Origin: Calycina herbarum
Taxonomy: Eukaryota; Ascomycota; Leotiomycetes; Helotiales; Pezizellaceae
Assembly: GCA_001414485.1 (NCBI GenBank)
Contig: LLEY01000017.1
Coordinates: forward strand, 496,001 to 560,000
Length of the DNA: 64,000 bases
Direction of reading: 5' to 3'
Position 1 is the stretch's first letter, and every line of letters starts with the position of its first letter. The notes beneath the pieces were generated by a model. It saw only the letters and a program-made list of their open reading frames with translations. It had not been told where the DNA came from and ran no database searches. The position numbers were made by a program, and so were the translations under genes. Of the stretch, positions 48,601 through 58,457 are shown piece after piece.

Positions 48601-50409
48601 TATAATATACTAGTAACTTGTTTGCTTCCTTCCTATTAAATGCTAGATAGAATTCTAGGCTAATCTAGCTAGGTAGCTTCGTCCGTGGGTCTGTATACTT
48701 CTTTTCCGTTAAGGCTTTTATAATGTCTATAAGGCTTGCTATAAAGACCTATAGCTTCTGTTTTCGATCTATAAGAAAGTAGAAGACGGCCGCGCTTACT
48801 TGCTTATAGGAGTAAGACCTTTCTAGCTCGCTATAAACTTCTAACCCAGAGTCTTAGAAGAGTAAGCATCCCTTAACAGCGTTAAGTAAAGCTTGCTCTC
48901 TCCTTAACTAAGATTTTCCTAGAATTATTTCATAGCCCTCGATCTTAGGGACTATATAAGCATAAACCCGTTTCTACTAGTGGCCTCTAATGTCTATGCT
49001 AAAAGATACTACTTAGGATACAGCATCCTCTAATACTCCTTCTACTAACTGTAAATGCCTTAGTATGATTTATACATAAGAGAGCTAATAGCGATAGATA
49101 AAACAGTCTAAAACAATTCTATAGACTAAACACCTTAAATCTACTAAGGCTTGTAAAGTAGCTACCCTATTTACTAAAGCCGATATAAGAAGAGGTTTTT
49201 CGTCTATATATTCCTACTTAAAATGTCTCTAAGTGTCTATTACTAACAACTCCCTTCGTTGCCCCTACCTACGCTTTCTAACAGGAGCTACTAGTTTTCC
49301 GAATCCGAGGAGACATTACCGTCTTCTTCTTCTAATTCTAGCGCTACTTCCTTAACCTCTGCCTTCTGTTTACAGACCGAATCCGCTGTTATAGGTCGCC
49401 TTAGTAGTCTATATAGATATTCTTAAACAAAATAACTAGTAGCTCCGCAGCGAAGACAGCGACTAGTACGAGCACGGTTGCTTCGTTCTTCCTAAGATAC
49501 CTATTTAGCACGCTTAGTGCTAGTTATTAAGACTTTAGTAGGTGCTGGTTCCTAATCTATGCCCTCTACAGATGCTTTACAGGTAACTTTCGGTCCGTTA
49601 GCGATATTACCGCTCGTTACCTACTGTATAGTATCCGTCGAGCGTTTCTAAGAGGTCTGTAGTGTTTCTAAGAGAGTCTAGGCCCTAGATCTTGATATTC
49701 GAGCTTTATAAGCCCTTAAGCGGTCGTCCGTTTCTTTAATAATAGAGTAGTAAGACTCGAAGTTAGGTTAAAAAGGAACTATGATCATCGCCTTAACTAA
49801 CTCGTTACTAAGGATTCGGTTAAGAGACACCTTTTTTACGTCGTCTAGCTAAGATCCTCCTCTAGACTCCATAAGCAGGGCTTGCTATTCTATAAAGACC
49901 TCTAGGAATGGTCTTAAGCCTTAGCAGAAGGATTCCAGCTTTCGTTACGCTCTTTCCTTAGCCTACAGGTCTCTAAACACAAACTCCACTCGACCTAAGA
50001 AATCACTACTATTAGCTAGCTCTGGCTTACCCTGTTCCCGTACCTATGCTTCTATTCTACGGAGCGCCTTGCCCTATAAGGATCCGTTAAGTGCCTAAAA
50101 CTTAACATATTTAGTACATCTATAGTAGTCGACTTCGATTTTAGCTCGTGCTTGTTATAACTAAGCTTCTAGCTTGTCTAAGTCTCCGTAGAATTCCAGT
50201 AGCGGAGGAAGAGATTTCCTAGGTTTATTATCGTTGTAGATCATCCGTAAGCGAGCTTCCTTATCCTTCTTTTGCTCGTTCGTAATCCGTAGACGATCGT
50301 CCTCTTAGGTAGATGTTAACTGATTCCGCTGCTCTTAAACATACTATAGGAACCAGGCAGGTAGCTGATTCGGCATACCGCCTTCTTATGGTTCTCCTAT
50401 TGTCCGTGA
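45623..50409 (-). pseudogene. degenerate gag-pol of element C with chromodomain
   Basis: Read on the minus strand. The reverse-transcriptase core is intact at FVLVYIDDVLVFI (YIDD codons at 48077-48088, complement). RNase H and integrase follow, and near 45700-45880 there is a chromodomain-like segment (VKRIL..RLEYKVK followed by stop, a Trp-to-stop change at the expected position). A C-terminal chromodomain defines chromoviruses, which use it to target heterochromatin. Multiple in-frame stops elsewhere show that it is inactive. Confidence 0.72.
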
Positions 50410-50594
50410 GTTCCGTAAATGCCGTGAAATAGCCCGTAAGTTCCAGTGTTGCCGTAAAGGCCCTTGAGTTCCAGTGTTACTAAAATGGCCCGATATGTTC
50501 CAGTGTTGCCGTAAAGGCCTGTTATGTTCTAGTGTTGCTAAAATGGCCTAATGTGTTCTAGTGTTGCCGTAAAGGCCCGTTGTTCCAGTGTTGG
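50410..50594. repeat. about 6 tandem units of ~29 bp in the leader of C
   Basis: Imperfect direct repeats with core GTTCCAGTGTTGCCGTAAAG, period 27-30 bp, lying within 20 bp of the 5' LTR of element C. Alternate units differ in a consistent way (GCCGTAAAGG against ACTAAAATGG), suggesting a two-unit higher-order period. Confidence 0.78.
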
Positions 50595-50612
50595 TTTAAG
50601 AATCGAATCTAA

Positions 50613-50853
50613 TGTTAGGACTTGTAGCAAATACTAATAAATTGAACTATAGAGGTGTCTATATATAAGAAGATTCGATTGTCCTTTCTAAGCCAGAGTC
50701 CTTGCCAACTTATATACTCAGTTAACTTATTCTAGAGGGTTCTGCCAAGGGTACTCTCGAAGGTTCTGTTACGTCTATGCGTTGCCAAGCGAGGTCACGT
50801 GAATGCGTCGCTGGAGTACTCCAAGACTTATTCCACGGGTGTAACCCTTAACA
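50613..50853 (-). repeat. 5' LTR of C
   Basis: 241 bp; TGTTAGGAC at the left edge, CCTTAACA at the right edge. Confidence 0.88.
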
Positions 50854-53800
50854 CTGTAAGCTCGCTTATAGACATCTATAAACCTACGGAAGACTTTGCT
50901 ATTAATATCTATTATATTAAAGCTACTGCTTTTAAACTTAACCTTTAAAAGCGCGATAACGAAGTCTTCTCTACTAGCTTATAAGAGATCGACTATGCTC
51001 TTATAGACAGGTTACGTATAGAGCTCTCTTTAGTAGATTACGCTTTAGATAAACAACTAGTAGAATAGAACGTTTACTAGGAATATACAGACTTTAAGAA
51101 TGTCTTTTTAAAGAGAGCTTTAAATAAGCTTCCTCTACTACGAAACCAAGTCGACTACTAGATCGAACTTACAGGTCCGAATACCCTATTACATAGCCTG
51201 TTATATAAGATAACGACTAAGGAACTTCTAGCTATGAAATAGTATATCCTTAATAACCTTGATAAAGGGTTTATTATTCCTAGCTACGCCTCTTTCGCCT
51301 CTCTAGTACTGTTTATAAAGAAGCCTAACAGAAGCTTATAGCTCTATATCGACTACTAGAAACTTAACAACCTTACTTATAAGGACTAGTACCCTCTTCT
51401 ACTAATCGACGAAACTCTTATATAAATCACTAGTACTAAAATCCTTATAAAGCTCGACATTTGTTAAGCTTTTAACTATATACGTATAGATCTAGAGTTA
51501 GAAGAACTTATAACCTTTTAGACCTGTTATAGTATGTTTAAATATAAGGTGTTGCCTTTTAGCTTAACTAACGGTCCTACTACGTACTAGAGGTATATAA
51601 ATAGCGTTCTTATAGAATATCTTAATAACTTTTATATAGCTTACCTTAATAACATTCTTATATACTCTAATAATAAGCTCGAACATGTTGAACACGTCTA
51701 TAAGGTCTTAGAACGGCTCTATAAAGCTAGACTATAAGTAGATATTAAGAAGATAGAGTTCTACGTTACTTATACAAAGTACCTTAGTTTTATTATCTCT
51801 ATAGACGGAATCGAAGTCGACCTAGAGAAGATCTTAGTAATCGTTTCCTAGAAATATCCTAGTACTGTTAAAGGTATCTAGTCCTTCCTAGGTTTTTATA
51901 ACTTCTACTAACGTTTTATTCAGGATTATAGATAGATTACTCGTCTACTGAACTATCTTATAAGAAAGGAAGTGCTATTTAAGTTTAACTTAGAATATAA
52001 GAAGGCTTTTAATACGTTAAAAGAAGCCTTAGTTACTACCCCTCTCTTATACCACTTTACAACCGATTTAGAGACTATAGTTAAGACTGACGCTTCTAAC
52101 GGAATAGTTATAGCTATAATATTATAATATATATCTAAAACCGAACTATAGAGACCTGTAGACTACTTCTCGAAGACGATAAACCCTGCTAAGCTAAACT
52201 ACTAAATCTACGATAAGGAGATGTTAGCTATTATACGCTCTTTTAGACAATAGTAAGCAGATCTTACTTAGACTAGCTCCTAGATTAAGGTCTTCACCGA
52301 TTACAAGGCTTTAGAGTACTTTATAACCTCTAAAACCTTGAACTAGTAGTAAGCGAGATAGACAGAGTTTCTATTAGAGTTCTATTTTATAATTACGTTT
52401 CGATCTAGTAAGTAGAACGAGAAAACGGACACGCTAATACGCCGAGACTAAGACGTTAACCCGTAGAACGACCTAAAAGCGTCTATAAGATAATAAACCT
52501 TGCTTACGTCTGATTAGTTAGATCTATGTATTACTACTCGATTAGAACCTCTTATAACGTTAGCCCTAGTTACCTTAGAACCCTCGCTTAACCTTGTTAA
52601 CTAGTTACTTACTACTAACTATAACTCTTCAGACTTAGAAGACGACTAAACGAAAGCTACCTACGAGTACTAAAACTAGATAATAGAGAATAGCTTACTT
52701 CTTTAGTAAAAGAGACTCGTAGTTTCTAATTAAGGCACCTTATAGACGGACCTAATCTGTGAGGCTTACGTATAAGTATCTACGGCTTACCTTAGACAGA
52801 CAAAGACGGTAGCTATCCTCGCCTATAGATACTAGTAGAAAGGTTTATAGACGTCTGTAGAAACCTATATTAATAACTACGGAGACTGTCGACGTGCTAC
52901 GGTTCCTTACGACTATAAACCTAGGTTTTTATATCTATTACTAGTTCTAGAACGTCCTTAGTAGTATATTACTATAGACTATAAGTCTTTCCCTACTGAT
53001 AAACAAGGTTATAATACCTTATAGGTAGTTATAGATCGCCTAACTAAGTAATCGGTCTCGATCCCTTATTTAAAAACAGTTATAGCTTAAGATATAGCTC
53101 GAATATACGTTATATAGATCTATCGAACCTATAGCTATTTATAAAGTATTATTTTAGACTATAGACTATAGTTTATTTCTTCTTTCTAGTTTAAATTTTA
53201 TAGAATCCTTAGTATAAAGCTTAGGCTATCTACTACTTTCTACTTATAAACTAATAGATAAACTGAAATTATAAACTAATAGATTAATCAACACCTACAG
53301 CCTTTTATTAGTTACTATTAGGACAACTAGAGCGAACTTGTTCCTATTCTAGACTACGCTTAGCTTACGCTTCTATATAAGAGTCTAGGTAGGCTCTTAC
53401 TCTTTGAAGTAATTAATAGATATATAGCTACTACGTCCTTTAATTAGAACTATCTAGATAAATCTATAACAGTCTACGAATAGCTTAACTAGACTAATAT
53501 AGAGGCACTTATATAGAGAATATATAATACTTAGACTATAGCAAAGGAATTAGTTAGTAAAGTATAAAACCGTTATATAAGGTCCGCGAACCGGATTCGA
53601 AGAGCGGTAGACTTTAACATAGACGACTTTGTTTAAGTATCGACTTGTAATTAGAAGACAGACTAGCTAAGCTATAAGCTAGATAGACAAAACGAGGGTC
53701 CGTTCTAGATTATAGCCTGCGAAGGACACTCTTTCTAGCTCGAACTGCTAGACTACTTCTGTATACACCTCGTATTCTACTCGTCACTGCTCTATAAGGC

Positions 53801-54164
53801 TGCTATAGATCTGTTACCTAGACAGGTAAACAAACCACCCCTGCTAATATAAGTTATAGATTAGGAAGAGTAGGAAGTAGAAGAAGTCTTAGCTATAAAG
53901 GCAGTTCGTAGAAAGCTCTAATACAGGGTTTAATAGTTAAGCTATAACCCTAATCTATAGTAGTATCTAGCCTCGAATTTTAAGTATTGCCTATACAAAT
54001 TATACGATTTTCACCTTGCTAATCTAGCCCGCGCTGGTCCGCCAAGGGCTTTACAAAGCTAGATACGAGCGTGGGAAGACGGAATAGACGATTACGATCA
54101 TCTAATAGACGATTCGGTCGTAATATAAAGCTTATAAACAAGCTTTTTCTAAAAGGGGGGGTAA
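50854..54164 (+). pseudogene. A1 pol, reverse transcriptase to integrase
   Basis: Final internal part of A1. Reverse transcriptase motif AYLNNILIYS at 51649-51678 has the same Asp-to-Asn changes as A2. RNase H, integrase and the RAWEDGIDDYDHL tail (near 54065-54110) follow, then polypurine tract and LTR. This copy is less mutated in its last kilobase than A2. Confidence 0.75.
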
Positions 54165-54396
54165 TGTTACAGCGCTGGTCCGTAACACGTGATTCTCGGT
54201 CCTACACGTAACCGTCAGAGCCGCAACGCTTAGACGGATTTATAACGAGATTAAAGGCTCTTTATAGTTAGCAGGAATACCTCTTTTTCGTAGAGTATAT
54301 ATTCCGCATTCCCTCGTTCTTAGAACTATAGCTTTAAATTCTCGAATATACACATATATACTCTTATGCCTTTGCCTTTAGATATAGATCGTAACA
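54165..54396 (+). repeat. 3' LTR of A1
   Basis: 232 bp, preceded by the polypurine tract AAAAGGGGGGGTAA; ends GATCGTAACA. Differs from the 5' LTR mainly by transitions. Confidence 0.88.
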
Positions 54397-54401
54397 GCCT
54401 C

Positions 54402-55592
54402 TCCTTATAACTACCTCTCGCTATATATATATCGCGTCGTACCTGCTTATCTACGCCTTTCTAGGCTATAATATCCTGTGTATCCTCTATAATAAGTGTA
54501 CCCCCTTCACGGACACGAGCTTTTTTAGCCCTCCGGCGTTTGCTAAGAGCTTCATTTGCTGCCTAAAGTATACGTACCTCGGTAGACAGAAGAGTTATCT
54601 CATAAGCTATTCGCTCTGTACCTTTAGCCAGCGCTGTAACTGTCTCAAATAGAGGGGTTGGCGAGCTTCCCTAATAGCGAGCAATTCGATTTCGTATAAG
54701 AGTTAACTGTGAAAGAGCTTCTGTTGGGTTAGAAGAGGTCTGAGATTCCTATAGGAGGGTGTTGGCAGTGGAGGGTCTAGAGGGTGTTAGAACTTGTACG
54801 AGCAGTAGTATGTTAATTAAAATGTTTTATCTATTCTAGACCTGTCTTATTATTCGTCTATCTGTTAATTATCGGTTTAATAACCTAGTTAGATAGAAGA
54901 CCGCTATTAGTATACTAATTTACGAGATAATTCTTTCCTTGAACTACTAAAAATAGAGGAATACTCTAGCCTTCACTGTTAATATAGGCAATAGTAGTAG
55001 CCTATTCTCGATTCCCTAGCTAAACTGCCTTGCCTCTACCACGTCGATCTACACGAGTAACAACTATTGTAGGATAAATCACGCCTATTATAAACCTAGT
55101 TTCGTCGAAGTTATAGAAGTCGTAGTCTAAAACTCTCTATTTCGCCTATATATTTGCAACTAGTCGAAACCATGTGCTAATTAGCTTAGGATCTTCGTAT
55201 AAGGCTCTTTAGAAATCATAAACGCGATTAAAACGCGTCTTAAGGGTTGGTTGTCGTTGTATAAACCGATAAGCCTAGAGTTTATCGACGCGTTTTCCTA
55301 CCTGCGACTCGAGGATAAAATTAGCTATATCTTCTATACTAGCTAGCTAGGGTATAAACCCTCTAGAATCTATATTAAGTATATTCTGAACAATTACTTC
55401 TTCTTCTATCTTAGACAATTTAAGGTTTGCTGGTCGACGGTCGGCTAGAAGAAGGTGGCCGTTTATTCTGTTGTTAAGTATAGAATAAGGTATTTTGTAG
55501 ATCTTTGTAGCTTTCTGTTGACTTAGCTTTTTGGATGTTCGAATTGCCTTAATAGCTAGAATGACATTTGATTCTTTAGTAATAATAGACAT
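54402..55592 (-). pseudogene. Fot1/pogo-like transposase, N-terminal and DDE part
   Basis: The longest intact piece (81 codons from ATG 55592) is a CENP-B/Psq-type helix-turn-helix: ATKIYKIPYSILNNRING then RPANLKLSKIEEEVIV. Further along, translation shows FYNFDETRF, the first Asp of the DDE triad in this family, and VDRRGRGKAV. Many stops interrupt it, mostly of the TGG-to-TAG or CAA/CAG-to-TAA/TAG type expected from RIP. The C-terminal part lies on the other side of the 30-kb insertion. Confidence 0.75.
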
Positions 55593-56110
55593 AGTAGAAG
55601 GTTAAAAAAACGCGTGTTAAAGTTAGAGGGTAGGATTTCAGGAAAATTGATCGGGGTCCTGATAAACCACGTTAGAGGTCTTATAATAAGAAGGGTAATT
55701 TCTTAGAGTTCTTAATAATTATAATTTACTATAAAAAATATATAACTTTATTTTTATTTTTAGAAAATAGTAAGACTAAGTATTCTATTAGCTCTCAGCC
55801 AGAAGAACTATTTTCCACTAATAATCGATATATTATTAGTTATCCTTAGAAATTCAGTATCGATCGGATCACTTAATACAATACAATAAATATCGTAGAC
55901 CCCCCCCGATATGCCACCGGTAATATCGCCGCCGCCTAAGTCTGCAAGCATCAACCGAAAAGTTGTGCAACCCCCTTCCATGCCAATCCAACACTCGCCT
56001 AAACAGACCCCTGGCCAACTTTCCCATCACCATCGCCTCACCTTCCTCCTCAACACAACACCAACAAACCAACCAAAACACCAAACACAACACGCCCAAA
56101 AGCAGCAACA

Positions 56111-56765
56111 ATGACAATAATCCACATAGTCCTCTTCCAATTCAAGTCCACCGCCTCAAAAGATTCAATCCAACAAGTCAGTATCCCCTCATCCCCCAAG
56201 CATTCCTCACAATCCTTCCCCCACTCAAGCGCAAGCTCAACCCCGCCCCCTACCTACCCCGCAATCACACCTTCCCAAAACATCGTACGAGCACTACAAT
56301 CCCTCCAAACCAAACACACCATGTTTGATAGGTATGATTTGGATTAAACATAACTAATGAATTTTAGGCATGTCAAACAATGCTCTCCCTCTCACAGACC
56401 TGTATCCACCCCACAACTAAGAAACCCTACATCCTCTCCAGTTCAGGTGGTGCGAATAATTCTCCGGAGGGCTTGGATGTATGTTTCATTTCCCTCTTTG
56501 CCTATTCCCCTTGGGCCCTCCAAATAACCCCTCAAATTCTCATCTCACCTCACTTTTCATTCTCTCAAATTTGGAAAGAAAAGAAAAAACACAAACTAAT
56601 GTTTCAAAGGGAGGGTTCACACACGGATTCGTAAGCCATTTCGCCAACGAGGAAGATAGGAAGTACTACTTGGAAGAAGACCCGGCGCATTTGGGATTCG
56701 TGAAGAGCCTGGGAGGAATTATTGAGAATGTTAGGGTGGTTGATTATGAGGCCGGAAAATTTTAG
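56111..56765 (+). CDS. Dabb (stress-responsive A/B barrel) domain protein
   Basis: Predicted 110 aa from exons 56111-56176, 56368-56478 and 56610-56765. Introns are 191 and 131 bp, both with ACTAAT-type branch sites, phase 0. Splicing gives MTIIHIVLFQFKSTASKDSIQQ, then ACQTMLSLSQTCIHPTTKKPYI..GGANNSPEGLD, then GGFTHGFVSHFANEEDRKYYLEEDPAH. The I-H-I-V-L-F-x-F start, the central SPEGL and the F..EDRKYYLEEDPAHLGFV block are the hallmarks of the Dabb family, small dimeric ferredoxin-like folds of varied or unknown function in fungi. The start codon lies 158 bp from the right edge of the transposon island. Confidence 0.88.
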
Positions 56766-57055
56766 TTATTCAGGTCCCTGAGAGCATTCGCGCCATAACC
56801 TGGGAATCGATGGACAGAAATCTGGTCCTGGTCAAGGAAAAGTAACTCTGAAAAAACTCCCAATGAAGAATCTCGGGGAGAAACGAATGAATTGAAGAGT
56901 TGTGCTTTCATTCTGAAACCTCTTAAGATCGTATCGTATATGCAAGCAATCAGCTCTGTGCTGATGCTGGTATCCATCCGTAGAAACCAAACGCCACCCA
57001 ATGCAACTCCCGCAAAAACCCAGATTCGAAAACCGTATATGTACCGCCGTCTAAT
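56766..57055. other. intergenic between convergent Dabb and ISA1
   Basis: About 290 bp between stop codons. The minus-strand frame 57001-56762 has no recognisable features. Confidence 0.5.
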
Positions 57056-57848
57056 TTACACCATGAAGGATTCGCCGCAACCGCATTCTTCCTCTGAGAT
57101 TTTGTTAGCAGGAAATTCTACCTTTCTCTTTGGAGGAAAAGTACTTACTTATATTCGGATTTGTAAACACAAATTTCTGGTTTAGTTTATCTTCTGTCCA
57201 ATCCATCGTGCTGTCGATGATACTCATAAGAGCTCCGCTATCGATGATAACTTTTACTCCGTCTTGCACCACCACCTCGTCAAAAGCTCCGGCTTTGTCA
57301 ACGTATTCCAAGTGATATGCCAAACCACTGCACCCCTTATTCTTGACGCTGATTTTTATGAGTTTTGGGTTTGGTTGGTCTAGTAAATTTCGTAGTTGTT
57401 CCACCGCTCCCGGGGTCAACTTCATAGCAGCCTTTCTTGGTCTGAGGGTATATCCACGCTTTGTTCGGACAGGCTTTGCCTGTTGTGTTTCCTGCTCGTT
57501 CGGTGTAATAGCTGGCTCGGGTACAGCTTGTGTTGTTGTTCCAGCATTGTATTGCGCTGATGGCTGTGGTGGTGGCCTGATGTCGTTTACTTGAGGCATG
57601 GTTGGAGAGACTGAGTTGGGAACACCTCCCGTCAGAGGTGGCGGAGGTTGGCTACCTAGTGTATGTGGTTGCCATGCTGTACTTGTCTGCATCTTTCGTT
57701 TCGAGGAGGCGTGGGTAGATTGTGAGGAGGAAAACGAGCGGAGGACATGTTGGCAAGGGCGCAAAGAGGAGCATGTTGGTGATGGGGCGAATCGGAAAAC
57801 AGAGCTTGCGGAGGAAGCCAGAGGCGAAAGTATGCGTTGTACAGGCAT
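57056..57848 (-). CDS. ISA1: mitochondrial iron-sulfur assembly protein Isa1
   Basis: A-type Fe-S carrier/assembly factor that with Isa2 and Iba57 matures mitochondrial [4Fe-4S] proteins. Predicted 245 aa from exons 57848-57149 and 57093-57056. The 55-bp intron (donor GTAAGT, branch GCTAAC, acceptor CTCAG) is essential: it converts FVFTNPNIS.. into FVFTNPNIKEECGCGESFMV, supplying the two C-terminal cysteines. Metal ligands are Cys173 (KGCSGLAY) and Cys237/Cys239. The first ~60 residues are Ser/Arg/Ala-rich without acidic residues (MPVQRILSPLASSASSVFRF), a mitochondrial presequence. Residues ~60-130 are Pro/Gln-rich and probably disordered, making it longer than bacterial IscA. Confidence 0.95.
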
Positions 57849-58457
57849 TTTAAGGGTATGAGATAGATTGTAGGAGAGAATTAGGAGGATGTGTGAGTAC
57901 GAAAGAAGAAGAGTACAAGGCGGAAGGGGTGGTGGGTTGTGGGGTGGGCAAGTGGTGTTTGTAAAGCGTGAAGATGTTGAAATCGGCCCACTTCACTCTG
58001 AAGAGCTCGGCTGTGAAGTCATACGTATTCCGATGCTGGCCAATCAGCGAAAGCTTATTTCTAACCCTGCCTGATTGGGTAACTGCTTGTAAAGCACTTC
58101 TAAGATGGTATGATTTATGCACAAAGGGTTTTGGAAAATTGAACGTTTACGGGAATTAATGAAGGTTTGGTAACCGTGGAACTCTTTCCAAGAAATTCAA
58201 GCTCCTCAGCCTTGAAGGAAGATTTCGGATGCAGCTTTTTTTGCTTCGGGAGGCGCTCCACCGGCAGCTGATCCCCGGCAAACGGACCCGCAAGTCGGCA
58301 CGTTAGCGGAGCGGATGAGATATCGGAGCCACAGCCAACCAGCCCTGACGAAGCGTATCGGCCGTGAATTGACAGTTTGACAAAAAGTAAATCTGACAAC
58401 CACGAATCCTCTTCTTCTTGCAGACAAAAGGGAATCTTCTTTCTGCTGCCATGAATT
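57849..58457. other. divergent promoter, ISA1 and ARMH3
   Basis: 609 bp between the start codons of two divergent genes. No coding region supported; the ATG at 58451 opens only a 14-codon frame overlapping the true start at 58458. Confidence 0.55.

Larger units (their letters stand above)
45382..50853 (-). mobile_element. fourth level: Ty3/Gypsy chromovirus-like element C, reverse
   Basis: 5472 bp with 241-bp LTRs (TGTTAGGAC..CTTAACA), flanked by a perfect CTGTA duplication (45377-45381 and 50854-50858). The polypurine tract lies beside the left LTR (complement of TTACCCCCCTTCCTAC), so the element runs right to left. It is unrelated to families A and B and keeps more CpA/TpG than its neighbours, hence less mutated or younger. 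Confidence 0.88.
24069..54396 (+). mobile_element. third level: Ty3/Gypsy element A1, split by four insertions
   Basis: LTR retrotransposon with 232-bp LTRs, ending TGTTAC..GTAACA. It is flanked by GCCCC (24064-24068) and GCCTC (54397-54401), a 5-bp duplication differing by one C-to-T. Its own sequence lies at 24069-24596, 31319-31390, 37429-37767, 43806-45381 and 50854-54396. Removing one copy of each 5-bp duplication gives exactly 6038 bp, the same as A2 and A3. It carries gag, protease-reverse transcriptase-RNase H-integrase order on the plus strand, all interrupted by stops. Confidence 0.85.
23857..55672 (-). mobile_element. second level: Fot1/pogo-like DNA transposon
   Basis: Inverted ends ACGTGGTTTATCAGGACCCC at both sides (the right one on the opposite strand), flanked by TA duplications (23855-23856 and 55673-55674), as for Tc1-mariner/pogo elements. 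The left end carries a second imperfect copy of TATCAGGACCC just inside. The element's own parts are 23857-24068 and 54397-55672, giving about 1483 bp. It is oriented with the transposase on the minus strand, starting near the right end. It is heavily mutated and was split by element A1. Confidence 0.8.
23621..55944. mobile_element. outermost level: hAT-like MITE split by the nest
   Basis: The edges of the AT-rich block are the ends of one old element. Its inverted ends are TAGACTTAGGCGGCGATA on the left and, read on the other strand, CAGACTTAGGCGGCGGCGAT on the right. They are flanked by a perfect 8-bp duplication CAAGCATC (23613-23620 and 55945-55952), which indicates a hAT-type insertion. 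The element's own DNA is only 23621-23856 and 55673-55944, about 506 bp once the TA duplication is counted once; it has no transposase frame, so it was a MITE. Everything between is later insertion. It lies 412 bp upstream of the left gene's start and 158 bp upstream of the Dabb gene's start. Confidence 0.78.

Noticed and set aside
23621..55944. Centromere or gene cluster as explanation of the AT-rich block
   Set aside because: All of the block is accounted for by identifiable transposons with target duplications; no residual unique DNA remains.
55869..56328. Frames on both strands around the right island edge
   Set aside because: They cross the MITE end or the first intron and leader of the Dabb gene; the spliced Dabb model explains the region better.
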